NCBI RefSeq assembly: GCF_004014805.1 | Contig: NZ_ATDN01000002.1 | Span: 62,001 to 126,000 of the forward strand | Length of the DNA stretch: 64,000 bases | Direction: 5' to 3' | Source: Mycolicibacterium elephantis DSM 44368 | GTDB lineage: Bacteria > Actinomycetota > Actinomycetes > Mycobacteriales > Mycobacteriaceae | Part shown: positions 1-8,298 of the stretch, piece by piece | Layout: each line of letters starts with the position of its first letter | How positions within the stretch are numbered: the stretch's first letter is position 1 | Made by a program: the position numbers and the translations under genes | The notes under the pieces: model-generated | The model's database searches: none | What the model saw: the letters and a program-made list of their open reading frames with translations, nothing else | What the model was told of the DNA's origin: nothing

Positions 1-1236
1 GGTGGCCTTCACGTAGCCGATGTCCACCAGTCCTGCCAGCGCGGTCGACCACAGCCGCGCCAGCGGGCCGCCGCCGGTGTCCAGCGCCAGGTGGTCCGTG
101 CCGTCGAACCAGCGCGGTGACATCACCCAGCTGTATTTGCCGTCGAAGTCACGCTTCTGGGGTTCCGGGTTGGTGTGCTGATTCCATGGGTGACGCCGGT
201 CGATCGGGTTGCCCAACGGATCGGTCTTGACGAACATCGCCTGATCGGTCCAGTCGTCGTAGTACGAGTGGCCCAACAGGATTCGGATGCCGAGATTGAT
301 GTCCACCAGCGAGTGGGTGTGCAGCTTGCCGTCGATCACCACACCGGGCGTGACGAACATGGCGTCGCCCCAGCGCTCCATGTCCTTGTACTCGAAATTG
401 CACACCTCGGGGTCCTGGAAGGAACCCCAGCAGCCCAACAAGGTGCGGCGCAGGCCCACCTGGTCGTAGCCGGGAAGGGCGTCGTAGAAGAAGTCGAAGA
501 GGTCGTCGTGCATGGGCACGACCCGCTTCATGAATTCCACGTAACGCATCAGCCGCGTCATGTAGTCGGTCATCAGCTGGACCGTCGCGGTGACGCCGAT
601 GCCGCCGGGATAGAGCGTGGACGGATGGACGTGCCGACCTTCCATGAGGCAGAACATCTCTCGTGTCCACCGGCTGACCTGCAGCGCCTCCCGGTAGAAC
701 TCGCCGGTGAAGGGGTTGAGCGCACGCATGATGTCGGCGATCGTGCGGTACCCGTGCATGCCGGCGTGCGGCGCTTGGGTGTTCTCGGCCTTGGCCAGCA
801 CGCTGGGGTTGGTCTCCGAGACCATCTTCTCGCAGTAGTCCACGCCGACCAAGTTCTCCTGGAAGATGTTGTGGTCGAACATGTACTCGGCGGCCTCACC
901 GAGGTTGATCAACCATTCACCCAGATGGGGCGGCCGCACGCCGTACGCCATGTTCTGGGTGTAGCAGGAGCACGTCGCGTGGTTGTCACCGCAGATGCCG
1001 CAGATGCGGCTGGTGATGAAGTGCGCGTCGCGAGGATCCTTGCCCTTCATGAAGATCGAATAGCCACGGAAGATCGACGACGTGCTGTGGCATTCGACGA
1101 CTTCGCGGTTGTCGAAGTCGATCTTGGTGTAGATGCCGAGGCTGCCGACGATGCGCGTGATGGGATCCCACGCCATCTCCACGAGCTGGCCGGGTTCCCG
1201 CTTGACGTGTGATGGCTCGGGGATGGTCGTTGTCAT
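1..1236 (-). CDS. hhyL: [NiFe]-hydrogenase large subunit, group 1h type (3' end outside window)
   Basis: Catalytic subunit of an uptake hydrogenase that splits H2 at a Ni-Fe centre and feeds electrons to the respiratory chain. 412 codons are present; the C-terminal second cysteine motif lies beyond the left edge. The first metal-binding motif RICGICGD is at residues 77–84 (C79, C82), preceded by DPITRIVG at 24–31 in the position of the family's DPVTRIEGH. The ATG at 1236 follows GAAAGAGA. It is the last gene visible of hypA-hypB-hhyS-hhyL. The place next to recA and the sequence type match the Hhy (Hyd2) enzyme of M. smegmatis, a high-affinity H2 scavenger (recalled). The family is clear; the subgroup is inferred. 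Confidence 0.93.
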   Translation of the reverse strand, partial: MTTTIPEPSHVKREPGQLVEMAWDPITRIVGSLGIYTKIDFDNREVVECHSTSSIFRGYSIFMKGKDPRDAHFITSRICGICGDNHATCSCYTQNMAYGVRPPHLGEWLINLGEAAEYMFDHNIFQENLVGVDYCEKMVSETNPSVLAKAENTQAPHAGMHGYRTIADIMRALNPFTGEFYREALQVSRWTREMFCLMEGRHVHPSTLYPGGIGVTATVQLMTDYMTRLMRYVEFMKRVVPMHDDLFDFFYDALPGYDQVGLRRTLLGCWGSFQDPEVCNFEYKDMERWGDAMFVTPGVVIDGKLHTHSLVDINLGIRILLGHSYYDDWTDQAMFVKTDPLGNPIDRRHPWNQHTNPEPQKRDFDGKYSWVMSPRWFDGTDHLALDTGGGPLARLWSTALAGLVDIGYVKAT

Positions 1237-1319
1237 CGAACTGTCTCTTTCGTTGATGAGATGCGCTGCGAAGCTTTCGACGAGGCAAGTGCCCGTGGGC
1301 GCCCCGCGGGGATCCGCAC

Positions 1320-2375
1320 CTACCAGGTGCGGGTCGCCCCGGTGGTGAGTTGCGTGCCGGGCCGGCGCCACTTCGGTTCCTTGTCGACCGTGCGGCCCGT
1401 GATGTGGCGCAGGTTGCGAATCACCGAGCCGTACAGCCCCGACGCCGCGGTCGACACCTTGCCGCCTGGCGGCTCGTCCATGAACGGCATGAACTTGTCC
1501 GGGAAGCCGGGCATGGTGCAGCCGATGCAGATGCCGCCGACGTTCGGGCAGCCACCGATCCCGTTGATCCAGCCGCGCTTGGGCACATTGCACTTGACGA
1601 CCGGGCCCCAACAACCCAGCTTGACAATGCATTTCGGCGAGCCGTACTCGGTGGCGAAGTCACCCTGCTCGTAGTAGCCGGCCCGGTCGCAGCCTTCGTG
1701 CACGGTCGCACCGAACAACCACTTCGGCCGAAGCCCGTCGTCCAGCGGGATCATCGGCGCCTGGTCGGTGGCCATGTACAGCAGATAGGTCAGGGTCTCG
1801 GCCATGTTGTCCGGGTGGGCCGGGCAGCCGGGCACGCACACGATCGGAATGCCGGCCTTGCTCTTCCAGTCCCACCCGAGATAGTCGGGCACGCCCATCG
1901 CGCCGGTGGGATTGCCCGCCATCGCATGGATACCGCCGTAGGTGGCGCAGGTCCCCACCGCGACCACCGCGGTCGCCTGGGGTGCGAGCCGGTCGAGCCA
2001 TTCGCTTGTCGTTATCGGCTGGTTGGTCGTCGGGTCGTTGCCGAACCCGCACCAGTAGCCTTCGTTCTTGATCTTTTCGTTCGGTATCGACCCCTCGACG
2101 ACCAGAACGAACGGTTCCAGCTCTCCTCTGTCCGCCTTGAAGAACCACTCGAGAAAATCGTCAGCGCCCCCGTTCGGTCCGCATTCGAAATCGATGAGGG
2201 GCCAATGGACGGCGATTTTCGGCAGACCGGGGAGCGCGCCGAGAGCGATCTCCTCGATCGTGGGTTGCGTGGCGGCAGTCAGCGCCACCGAATCGCCGTC
2301 ACAACTCAATCCGGCATTGATCCAGAGAACGTGAATCAGCGCCTCTTCCGCTTTGACTGCTGCCTCGATCGGCAT
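1320..2375 (-). CDS. hhyS: [NiFe]-hydrogenase small subunit, group 1h type
   Basis: Electron-transfer subunit carrying Fe-S clusters between the Ni-Fe site and the electron acceptor. 351 aa with no Tat signal peptide, consistent with a cytoplasm-facing enzyme. Residues 25–28 read C-D-G-D where most small subunits have CxxC, so the proximal cluster probably has an Asp ligand, as known for the O2-insensitive actinobacterial-type enzyme of Ralstonia. Further cysteine motifs are GTCATYGG, VPGCPAHP and a C-terminal group GCWGP, KCNV, GGCPN, CIGCTMPGFPD. The gene lies 83 bp before hhyL and 123 bp after hypB, so it may also have its own regulatory region. Confidence 0.94.
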   Translation of the reverse strand: MPIEAAVKAEEALIHVLWINAGLSCDGDSVALTAATQPTIEEIALGALPGLPKIAVHWPLIDFECGPNGGADDFLEWFFKADRGELEPFVLVVEGSIPNEKIKNEGYWCGFGNDPTTNQPITTSEWLDRLAPQATAVVAVGTCATYGGIHAMAGNPTGAMGVPDYLGWDWKSKAGIPIVCVPGCPAHPDNMAETLTYLLYMATDQAPMIPLDDGLRPKWLFGATVHEGCDRAGYYEQGDFATEYGSPKCIVKLGCWGPVVKCNVPKRGWINGIGGCPNVGGICIGCTMPGFPDKFMPFMDEPPGGKVSTAASGLYGSVIRNLRHITGRTVDKEPKWRRPGTQLTTGATRTW

Positions 2376-2417
2376 GTGCCACAGCTTTCTGGGGGCCGGG
2401 CTGGGGCCCTCACGACC

Positions 2418-2438
2418 GGGAGCCGGGCTGGGGCTCCC
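2418..2438. other. Hairpin in the hypB–hhyS spacer
   Basis: GGGAGCC (2418–2424) pairs with GGCTCCC (2432–2438) around a 7-nt loop. A second copy of the GCCGGGCTGGGGC core lies just to the left (about 2396–2408). On the minus strand it sits between the hypB stop and the hhyS start. It could be an attenuator, an RNA processing site or a weak terminator; no T-tract follows. Confidence 0.5.
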
Positions 2439-2498
2439 CTCGTCACAGCGACCTGCGCCCGACTTCTTGAGCGCTAACTTCTGGGTCTACTCCCGGGG

Positions 2499-3296
2499 TC
2501 AACCGTTGTCAACGGGTGATGGATGCATGACGACGTTTGTGCGATTGTCGATCCATCGGAACCACTGCGCGGTACCATCACCCCTAGTCGCCGACATCGG
2601 CAGGATCTCCACGCCCGGATTCACGGATCGCACGTAGCCGCAACAATTTTCAAGATCAAAGTCTACGTACGGAAGTAAGTCGATCTTGTTGACGATCACG
2701 AGCCCGGCAGCGGCGAACATGTGTGGATACTTCAGCGGTTTGTCGGTGCCTTCGGTCACCGAGATGACGACGACCTTGCTGTGCTCACCGAGATCGAACA
2801 GCGCCGGGCAGACGAGGTTGCCGACGTTTTCGATGAAGAGGATCGACCCCGGTTCGGGGTCGAGGGTCTGCAGAGCCCGGTGCACCATCGCGGCATCGAG
2901 GTGACAGCCGGCGCCCGTGTTCACCTGAACGGCACGCGCCCCGGTGGCTCTGATGCGCTCGGCGTCCAGCAGCGTCTCCTGGTCGCCTTCGATGACGGCC
3001 ACCGGGTGATCGCGGTTGAGCTCGCGAACCGTGCGTTCCAGCAGCGTCGTCTTGCCCGCACCCGGCGAGCTGGTCAGGTTGAGGGCAAGGATGTCGCGTT
3101 CGGCCAGCCAGGCGCGGTTGTCCTCGGCCAACCGGTCGTTCTTCGCCAGCACCTTCTGCTCCAGGGAGACGGTCTCGGTGTGCACATGACCGTGCGGATG
3201 GGGGTGCTCGTGCGGATGGGGGTGCTCGTGCGGATGGGGGTGGTCCGCCAGGGTGATGGTCGGGCTCTCCTCGCCGCAGCCACATGTCGCGCACAT
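2499..3296 (-). CDS. hypB: Hydrogenase nickel-incorporation GTPase HypB
   Basis: GTPase metallochaperone that inserts nickel into the hydrogenase large subunit. I placed the start at 3296 because it gives the canonical N-terminus MCATCGCG, the high-affinity nickel site of HypB; a longer reading frame upstream overlaps hypA. 265 aa. A histidine-rich linker of HPHPHE repeats follows (about residues 20–38), then a P-loop SPGAGKTT and the G-domain with NKIDLLP. The ATG is 2 nt after the hypA stop, so the two are probably translationally coupled. The His-rich stretch is expected to store or buffer nickel. Confidence 0.95.
   Translation of the reverse strand: MCATCGCGEESPTITLADHPHPHEHPHPHEHPHPHGHVHTETVSLEQKVLAKNDRLAEDNRAWLAERDILALNLTSSPGAGKTTLLERTVRELNRDHPVAVIEGDQETLLDAERIRATGARAVQVNTGAGCHLDAAMVHRALQTLDPEPGSILFIENVGNLVCPALFDLGEHSKVVVISVTEGTDKPLKYPHMFAAAGLVIVNKIDLLPYVDFDLENCCGYVRSVNPGVEILPMSATRGDGTAQWFRWIDNRTNVVMHPSPVDNG
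3192..3245. repeat. Three 18-bp tandem repeats inside hypB
   Basis: Units at 3192–3209, 3210–3227 and 3228–3245 are identical except for one base in the last. Read on the minus strand each encodes six residues of the His-Pro linker. In-frame slippage would change the number of nickel-binding histidines without breaking the gene. Confidence 0.9.
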
Positions 3297-3298
3297 GT

Positions 3299-3628
3299 TC
3301 AGCTCACCTCCATCGACAGGATCTTCAGGTCGCGGCCCGCGACCACCTCGACATCCGCACTGCCGCAGGGGCACAACAGGATCAAGTCGGGCAGTACGAA
3401 GTTCTCGCCGCAGGTGCGACAGCGCGCCGACCCGGGCTGGACGTCGAGGTCCAGCCGGGCGCCGTCGGCGACGGTGCCCTCGGTGGCCAGTTCGAAGCAG
3501 AACTGCATCGCATCGGGAACGACGGCGCACAGCGCGCCGACTTCCAGCCTGACGCTGTGCACTCGACGGCCCGCGGCGTGTTCACACACCGCGTCGACGA
3601 CACTCTGCGTTATCGCCATTTCGTGCAT
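3299..3628 (-). CDS. hypA: Hydrogenase nickel-incorporation protein HypA
   Basis: Nickel- and zinc-binding partner of HypB in hydrogenase maturation. 109 aa starting MHEMAITQ, the invariant HypA N-terminus in which the first histidine and the N-terminal amine bind nickel; this fixes the start at 3628, although ten more in-frame codons exist upstream. The zinc site is CRTC and a downstream CPC, a slightly shortened second CxxC. First gene of the hydrogenase cluster, divergent from recA. The only hyp genes visible are hypA and hypB; hypCDEF must lie elsewhere. Confidence 0.94.
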   Translation of the reverse strand: MHEMAITQSVVDAVCEHAAGRRVHSVRLEVGALCAVVPDAMQFCFELATEGTVADGARLDLDVQPGSARCRTCGENFVLPDLILLCPCGSADVEVVAGRDLKILSMEVS

Positions 3629-3656
3629 GCGGGCCCCGTCCGGCCGGGATGACCCC

Positions 3657-3662
3657 ACGATA
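3657..3662 (-). promoter_or_regulatory. Possible -10 element of the hypA operon
   Basis: TATCGT on the minus strand, about 29 nt before the hypA ATG. It fits TANNNT but I see no convincing -35 element. Confidence 0.35.
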
Positions 3663-3733
3663 GGCCGCGGGAACCGCCCAGGGCGAGCCGTCGACCACGG
3701 CGCCTTCTCAGGCGACGGCGTGTCACGCTTGAA

Positions 3734-3756
3734 TCGAACAGGTGTTCGTCTATCGT
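3734..3756 (+). promoter_or_regulatory. LexA (SOS) box and -10 of the damage-inducible recA promoter
   Basis: TCGAACAGGTGTTCGT at 3734–3749 matches the mycobacterial LexA operator TCGAAC-N4-GTTCGA at 11 of 12 fixed positions. A TATCGT -10 follows at 3751–3756, so bound LexA would cover the -35 region. Confidence 0.9.
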
Positions 3757-3793
3757 GGGCAGTGTTCGACGGCTAGATGCTGGTCAGGCCGAC

Positions 3794-3816
3794 TTGTCGG
3801 TGGCCGCCTCTAGCGT
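3794..3816 (+). promoter_or_regulatory. RecA-NDp type promoter (LexA-independent) of recA
   Basis: TTGTCGGTG (3794–3802), an 8-bp spacer, then TAGCGT (3811–3816). This fits the published RecA-NDp motif TTGTCRGTG-N8-TANNNT, the LexA-independent DNA-damage promoter associated with ClpR-like regulation in mycobacteria. Confidence 0.88.
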
Positions 3817-3880
3817 CATGGCCACCTGATCGAAACCGATCGCCGAACACCGGAACATCTAGAGGGACGGAGACCCACCC

Positions 3881-4933
3881 ATGACGCAGGCACCTGACCG
3901 CGAGAAAGCCCTGGAGCTGGCGCTCGCGCAGATTGAGAAGAGCCACGGTAAAGGCTCGGTGATGCGCCTCGGCGAAGAGGTGCGCCAGCCGATATCGGTC
4001 ATCCCCACCGGGTCGATCGCCCTGGACGTGGCGCTCGGCATCGGCGGGCTGCCGCGCGGCCGGGTCGTGGAGATCTACGGCCCCGAATCCTCGGGCAAGA
4101 CCACGGTCGCGTTGCACGCCGTGGCCAACGCCCAGGCCGCCGGCGGCATCGCGGCGTTCATCGACGCCGAACACGCACTTGATCCGGAGTACGCCAAGAA
4201 ACTCGGCGTGGACACCGACTCGCTGCTGGTGAGCCAGCCCGATACCGGTGAGCAGGCCCTGGAGATCGCCGACATGCTGATCCGGTCGGGCGCGCTGGAC
4301 ATCCTGGTCATCGACTCGGTGGCCGCGCTGGTGCCGCGGGCGGAGATCGAAGGCGAGATGGGCGACAGCCACGTCGGCCTACAGGCCCGGCTGATGAGCC
4401 AGGCGTTGCGCAAAATCACTGGTGCACTGAGCAACTCGGGTACCACGGCGATCTTCATCAACCAGCTGCGGGAAAAGATCGGAGTCTTCTTCGGTTCTCC
4501 TGAAACGACTACGGGCGGAAAGGCGTTGAAGTTCTACGCCTCGGTCCGCCTGGATGTCCGACGGATCGAGACCCTCAAGGACGGCACCGACGCGGTCGGC
4601 AACCGCACCCGCGTCAAGGTCGTCAAGAACAAGGTGTCGCCGCCCTTCAAACAGGCCGAGTTCGACATCCTGTACGGCAAGGGCATCAGCAAGGAAGGCT
4701 CGCTCATCGACATGGGTGTCGAGCAGGGCTTCATCCGCAAATCCGGTTCCTGGTTCACCTACGAGGGTGAGCAGCTGGGTCAGGGTAAGGAGAACGCCCG
4801 GTCGTTCCTGATGGAAAACGTCGACGTCGCCAACGAGATCGAGAAGAAGATCAAGGAAAAGCTCGGCATTGGTGCCGTGGTGACCGCTGATTTGGCCGAT
4901 GACGAAGTCCTGCCCGCCCCAGTCGACTTCTGA
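3881..4933 (+). CDS. recA: Recombinase RecA
   Basis: ATP-dependent DNA strand exchange protein; it also triggers LexA self-cleavage in the SOS response. 350 aa, the normal length: there is no intein, unlike RecA of M. tuberculosis and M. leprae. The Walker A motif GPESSGKT is at residues 67–74. The ATG at 3881 lies 8 nt after a GGGACGGAG-like Shine-Dalgarno. It is served by two promoters (SOS box at 3734, RecA-NDp at 3794) and overlaps recX by 35 bp. Certain. Confidence 0.99.
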   Translation: MTQAPDREKALELALAQIEKSHGKGSVMRLGEEVRQPISVIPTGSIALDVALGIGGLPRGRVVEIYGPESSGKTTVALHAVANAQAAGGIAAFIDAEHALDPEYAKKLGVDTDSLLVSQPDTGEQALEIADMLIRSGALDILVIDSVAALVPRAEIEGEMGDSHVGLQARLMSQALRKITGALSNSGTTAIFINQLREKIGVFFGSPETTTGGKALKFYASVRLDVRRIETLKDGTDAVGNRTRVKVVKNKVSPPFKQAEFDILYGKGISKEGSLIDMGVEQGFIRKSGSWFTYEGEQLGQGKENARSFLMENVDVANEIEKKIKEKLGIGAVVTADLADDEVLPAPVDF

Positions 4934-5423
4934 GGTCTCCCGCGAGGAGCAGGCGCACAACGTCTGTCTGCGCCTGCTCACCGTGCGCGCACGTACCCGC
5001 GCCGAGTTGGCGGGGCAGCTGACCAAACGGGGTTATCCCGAGGACGTCACCGACCGGGTACTGGATCGCCTCGCGCACGTCGGTCTGGTCGACGACGCCG
5101 ACTTCGCCGAGCAGTGGGTCCGGTCCCGGCGGCGTAACGCCGGAAAAGGTAAGCGGGCGTTGGCCGCCGAGCTGCGCAACAAGGGCGTGGACAACGAGGT
5201 GATCACCGCCGCGTTGGCCGACATCGACTCCGGAGCGGAGCGGGAGCGGGCCGAGGAGTTGGTGCGGGCGAGGCTGCGACGGGAGAAACTCGACGACGGC
5301 GATGACATCAAGGTGATGCGCCGACTCGTCGGGATGCTGGCGCGTCGTGGATACCACCAGACGCTGGCCGTCGACGTCGTCAACGCGGAGTTGGCCGCCG
5401 AACACGAGCGACGCCGGGTTTAG
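4899..5423 (+). CDS. recX: RecA regulatory protein RecX
   Basis: Small helical-repeat protein that binds RecA filaments and limits RecA activity. 174 aa, arginine- and alanine-rich, with the RecX pattern ARTRAEL...[14 protein letters not shown]...[16 protein letters not shown]. The ATG at 4899 lies inside the end of recA, giving a 35-bp overlap and probable translational coupling; this arrangement is also known in M. tuberculosis and M. smegmatis. Its stop codon TAG forms part of the -10 of the next gene. Confidence 0.97.
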   Translation: MTKSCPPQSTSEVSREEQAHNVCLRLLTVRARTRAELAGQLTKRGYPEDVTDRVLDRLAHVGLVDDADFAEQWVRSRRRNAGKGKRALAAELRNKGVDNEVITAALADIDSGAERERAEELVRARLRREKLDDGDDIKVMRRLVGMLARRGYHQTLAVDVVNAELAAEHERRRV

Positions 5424-5426
5424 CAT
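5421..5426 (+). promoter_or_regulatory. -10 element of the F420-type oxidoreductase gene, overlapping the recX stop
   Basis: TAGCAT, then 6 nt, then ATG at 5433. The recX stop codon TAG provides the first three bases. It predicts a leaderless transcript. Confidence 0.7.
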
Positions 5427-5432
5427 TCCGGC

Positions 5433-6254
5433 ATGCTGCTCTCGGTGAAGCTGGCGCCGACCTTCGACTACCCCACGCTCGAGCAGTTCTGGCGTGCCGC
5501 CGACGGTCTCGGGTTTCCGGCGGTGTGGAATTACGACCATTTCTACGGTCTGGTCGACCCCGTCGGCCCCACGCTGGAGGGTTGGACCACGCTGGCGGCG
5601 ATGGCCGTGGTGGTCAAGCGCGCCCGGGTGGGATGTCTGGTCAGCGGCGTGACCTACCGCAACCCTGCGGTGCTGGCCAAGATGGCGGTAACCGTTGACC
5701 ACATCTCCGGAGGCCGAATGGATTTCGGCCTCGGTGCGGGGTGGCACGAAGCCGAACACCGCGGCTATGGAATCGACTTTCCCCGCCCCGGCGCCCGGGT
5801 GGAGATGCTCGATGAGGCACTCACCGTGATTCGACGGCTCTGGACCGAGGAGTCGGTCACGTTCATGGGACGGTTCTTCACGCTCACCGACGCGCGGTGC
5901 GAACCGAAGCCCGTCCAACGGCCCCATCCGCCGATCATCGTCGGTGCCGCGCAGCCCAGGATGCTGCTGGTGGCGGCACGCCATGCCGACGAATGGAACA
6001 TGCCGTCGACCTCGCCGCAGGAATGGACCGCTGCCAACGATCACCTCGACGACGCATGCGCCGAACTGGGTCGCGAGCCGTCGTCGATCCGCCGAGGCGC
6101 GCAGTTGTTCTTGTACCCCGACCGTCCCGAACAGGTGGACGCGCAACTGAACAGCATCGCCGACTACGCCCAGGCCGGCTGCGAGCATATCGTGTTGTCG
6201 TTCTATCAGCCGCCGGGAGATGAGCTGCTGCGCCGCTGCGCCGAGCTGCTGTAG
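5433..6254 (+). CDS. LLM-class (probably F420-dependent) oxidoreductase
   Basis: Luciferase-like monooxygenase-fold oxidoreductase, 273 aa. Visible hallmarks are NYDHFYG near residue 33, GCLVSGVTYRNPAVLAKMA, DHISGGRMDFGLGAGW and PIIVGAAQPRMLLVAARHADEWN, all typical of the actinobacterial subfamily that uses reduced F420. The substrate cannot be told from sequence. The start at 5433 is supported by a leaderless -10. It is convergent with the next gene, with only 25 bp between the two stops. Confidence 0.85.
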   Translation: MLLSVKLAPTFDYPTLEQFWRAADGLGFPAVWNYDHFYGLVDPVGPTLEGWTTLAAMAVVVKRARVGCLVSGVTYRNPAVLAKMAVTVDHISGGRMDFGLGAGWHEAEHRGYGIDFPRPGARVEMLDEALTVIRRLWTEESVTFMGRFFTLTDARCEPKPVQRPHPPIIVGAAQPRMLLVAARHADEWNMPSTSPQEWTAANDHLDDACAELGREPSSIRRGAQLFLYPDRPEQVDAQLNSIADYAQAGCEHIVLSFYQPPGDELLRRCAELL

Positions 6255-6279
6255 ACACGAAAGCTCAACGGCAGCATGG

Positions 6280-7332
6280 TTATTCGCTGTCGCCCCCGTC
6301 GCCCCCGCCACCTCCGTCCTCGCGGTCGTGGCCGCCGTCGTCCCCGTCGGACTTGGCGTCGGACTTGGTGTCGGGTGTGTCGGCGGAGGCGTCGCTGTCC
6401 TCGCTCCGCGCTGACGGGCCGGAGAGGGCCTCGCGCACCTCGGCTATCGACCTCGGCACCCGGGGTTGTCTCGTCGTGGCGGTTGTGGCGGTGACGGGCG
6501 AGTCCTCGGTCGGTTCTTCGGCTTCGCCGCTGCTGTCTTCGGACGTCTCCTCATCGGAAGTCCCGTCAGCGGAGGGCTCTGTTGTCTCGGCGGGGGAGAC
6601 GTCCACGTCCACGGACTTTCCAGTTTCGTCGGCGGCCGGCTGCGGTTCGACGGTGCGCAACAACGCCGGTTTCGCACTCGGTTGCGGGGTCGTTTCCGCA
6701 GCGACGACGGCCGACGCCGGCGCGGGAGCCTCAGCATCCTCGCCGAGGACGTCCCCGACGACGGTTTCGGCCACCGTGATGACGGCATGGGAGAACGCGA
6801 CGACGCCCTCGACGATCAGGGACGCCACATCGAGGGCAGCGTTGACCAGTTGACCGAAAGGCCCATCTGCGATGACGTCAGGCAACCCGGCGACCAGATC
6901 GCGCATGAACTGAATCTGGAAGTTGGCCCAGTCCTCGGCGAACCCGACCAGCTCGCGGCCGGCCTCGAACTCGACGTCGGCGAAGTCACGCAGCGCGCGG
7001 CTGAGAGCGGTCGGCAGCGGCGTGCCGTTCCCGATGTCCTGCAGCAGGGCCCCGGCGATCGGGGGAATTCGCCCGAACAGTTCCGCACCTGTCACAAGGA
7101 AATCGGTGAGCAGCTCGATATGGAAGGTCGCCTGGCGATCGATGAGTACCAGCGGCGACGTGAGGGCATCGACGGCCGGCGGTGGCAGCAGTTGGGACTG
7201 TGCCGTGAGCGCGACGGCGCGGTGGTCGGGCTCGTCGAGTTCGGGCGGTGATATCGCCGCGGTCGACACGAGCCCGCTGACACCGATCACCGCGACCGCT
7301 GATGAGAGACACGAACGAATAGGCGCATTCAT
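6280..7332 (-). CDS. Secreted low-complexity protein of unknown function
   Basis: 350 aa that I do not recognise as a named family. An N-terminal hydrophobic segment (about residues 9–26) followed by STAAIS looks like a signal peptide. Residues about 40–210 are helical and hydrophobic, without clear membrane spans. The remainder is a Pro/Ala/Thr-rich then Glu/Ser/Asp-rich tail ending in a Gly-Asp run (DGGHDREDGGGGGDGGDSE). Similar layouts occur among secreted mycobacterial proteins. It lies alone between convergent and codirectional neighbours, and neither suggests a role. Confidence 0.7.
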   Translation of the reverse strand: MNAPIRSCLSSAVAVIGVSGLVSTAAISPPELDEPDHRAVALTAQSQLLPPPAVDALTSPLVLIDRQATFHIELLTDFLVTGAELFGRIPPIAGALLQDIGNGTPLPTALSRALRDFADVEFEAGRELVGFAEDWANFQIQFMRDLVAGLPDVIADGPFGQLVNAALDVASLIVEGVVAFSHAVITVAETVVGDVLGEDAEAPAPASAVVAAETTPQPSAKPALLRTVEPQPAADETGKSVDVDVSPAETTEPSADGTSDEETSEDSSGEAEEPTEDSPVTATTATTRQPRVPRSIAEVREALSGPSARSEDSDASADTPDTKSDAKSDGDDGGHDREDGGGGGDGGDSE

Positions 7333-7419
7333 GGCAACTCCCCGGCGAGCACGGCAACCACTCTTGGGGCACGTACGAACCGGCTCGACGGTTCAATCAC
7401 AGGGCCGAACGTTTTGAAG

Positions 7420-8298
7420 TTACGGGGCTGCCGGGCCCGGAACGACTTCCTGCTCGACGGCCTCGCTGTCGAGCGGCGCCGTCCCGCGGCGTGACCGGCG
7501 CATCCGGCCCTCCACCCAGGTCGCCAACCACGACAGGGTGAAGTTCACGCTGATCATCAGCACCGCGACGACCATCAAAGCGGGGATGTAGTTGCCATAC
7601 GCCGCGCCGACCTGGGTGCCCTGGCGGACCAACTCGACGAAGGTGATGACGAAGCCGATCGAGGAGTCCTTGAGCACCACGACCAACTGTGAGATCAGCA
7701 CCGGCAGCATCGACGTGATCGCCTGCGGCAACAGCACCGAGCGCATCGTCTGTCCCGAGGTGAGGCCCAACGCCGACGCGGCTTCCTTCTGTCCGCGAGG
7801 CAGCGCCGCGACACCGGCCCGCACGATCTCGGCGATCACCGCGCCGTTATACAGCGTGAGTCCGGTGATCACACCCGCCAGCGCCAGGTGCTCCCCGGGG
7901 AAGACGCCGTACAACGCGAACAGGAAGTAGGCGAAGATCATCATGATCAGCACCGGTACCGCGCGGAAGAACTCCACGATCACCGAGCACACCCACCGCA
8001 CCGGAAGCGCGTGAGACATCCGGCCCACCCCGAGCACCAATCCCAGTACCAGCGCGAGCACGATCGACACGCCCGCGGCCGTAAGCGTGCCTTCGACGCC
8101 GGGCATGATGTAGGTCGTCCACAGGTTCGCCGTCAGGAACGGCTTCCACTTCTCGGCGCTGAGCTGGCCCTTGGCCTCCAGCTTCGTGTACACCACCCAC
8201 AGCGCCAGCAGGGTGAGCACCACTGTGAGCACCGTGACGACGTGGTTGCGAATCCGCGCCCGCGGGCCGGGCGCGTCGAACAGCACCGAGCCGCTCAC
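7420..8298 (-). CDS. gluD: Glutamate/amino-acid ABC transporter permease (GluD-type)
   Basis: One of two membrane subunits of a polar amino-acid importer. About five or six membrane segments, with the permease coupling loop EIVRAGVAALPRGQKEAASALGL that contacts the ATPase. I chose GTG at 8298, giving 292 aa and a 4-bp GTGA overlap with the gluC stop; an ATG ten codons upstream at 8328 is the alternative. The C-terminal tail is basic then acidic. Last gene of gluA-gluB-gluC-gluD. Confidence 0.9.
   Translation of the reverse strand: MSGSVLFDAPGPRARIRNHVVTVLTVVLTLLALWVVYTKLEAKGQLSAEKWKPFLTANLWTTYIMPGVEGTLTAAGVSIVLALVLGLVLGVGRMSHALPVRWVCSVIVEFFRAVPVLIMMIFAYFLFALYGVFPGEHLALAGVITGLTLYNGAVIAEIVRAGVAALPRGQKEAASALGLTSGQTMRSVLLPQAITSMLPVLISQLVVVLKDSSIGFVITFVELVRQGTQVGAAYGNYIPALMVVAVLMISVNFTLSWLATWVEGRMRRSRRGTAPLDSEAVEQEVVPGPAAP

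Noticed and set aside
3881..4933. Looked for a RecA intein
   Set aside because: The RecA frame is continuous at 350 aa with no insertion and no intein block motifs.
4851..6311. 486-codon minus-strand open frame across recX and the oxidoreductase
   Set aside because: It spans two well-supported plus-strand genes and has low-complexity His/Arg composition.
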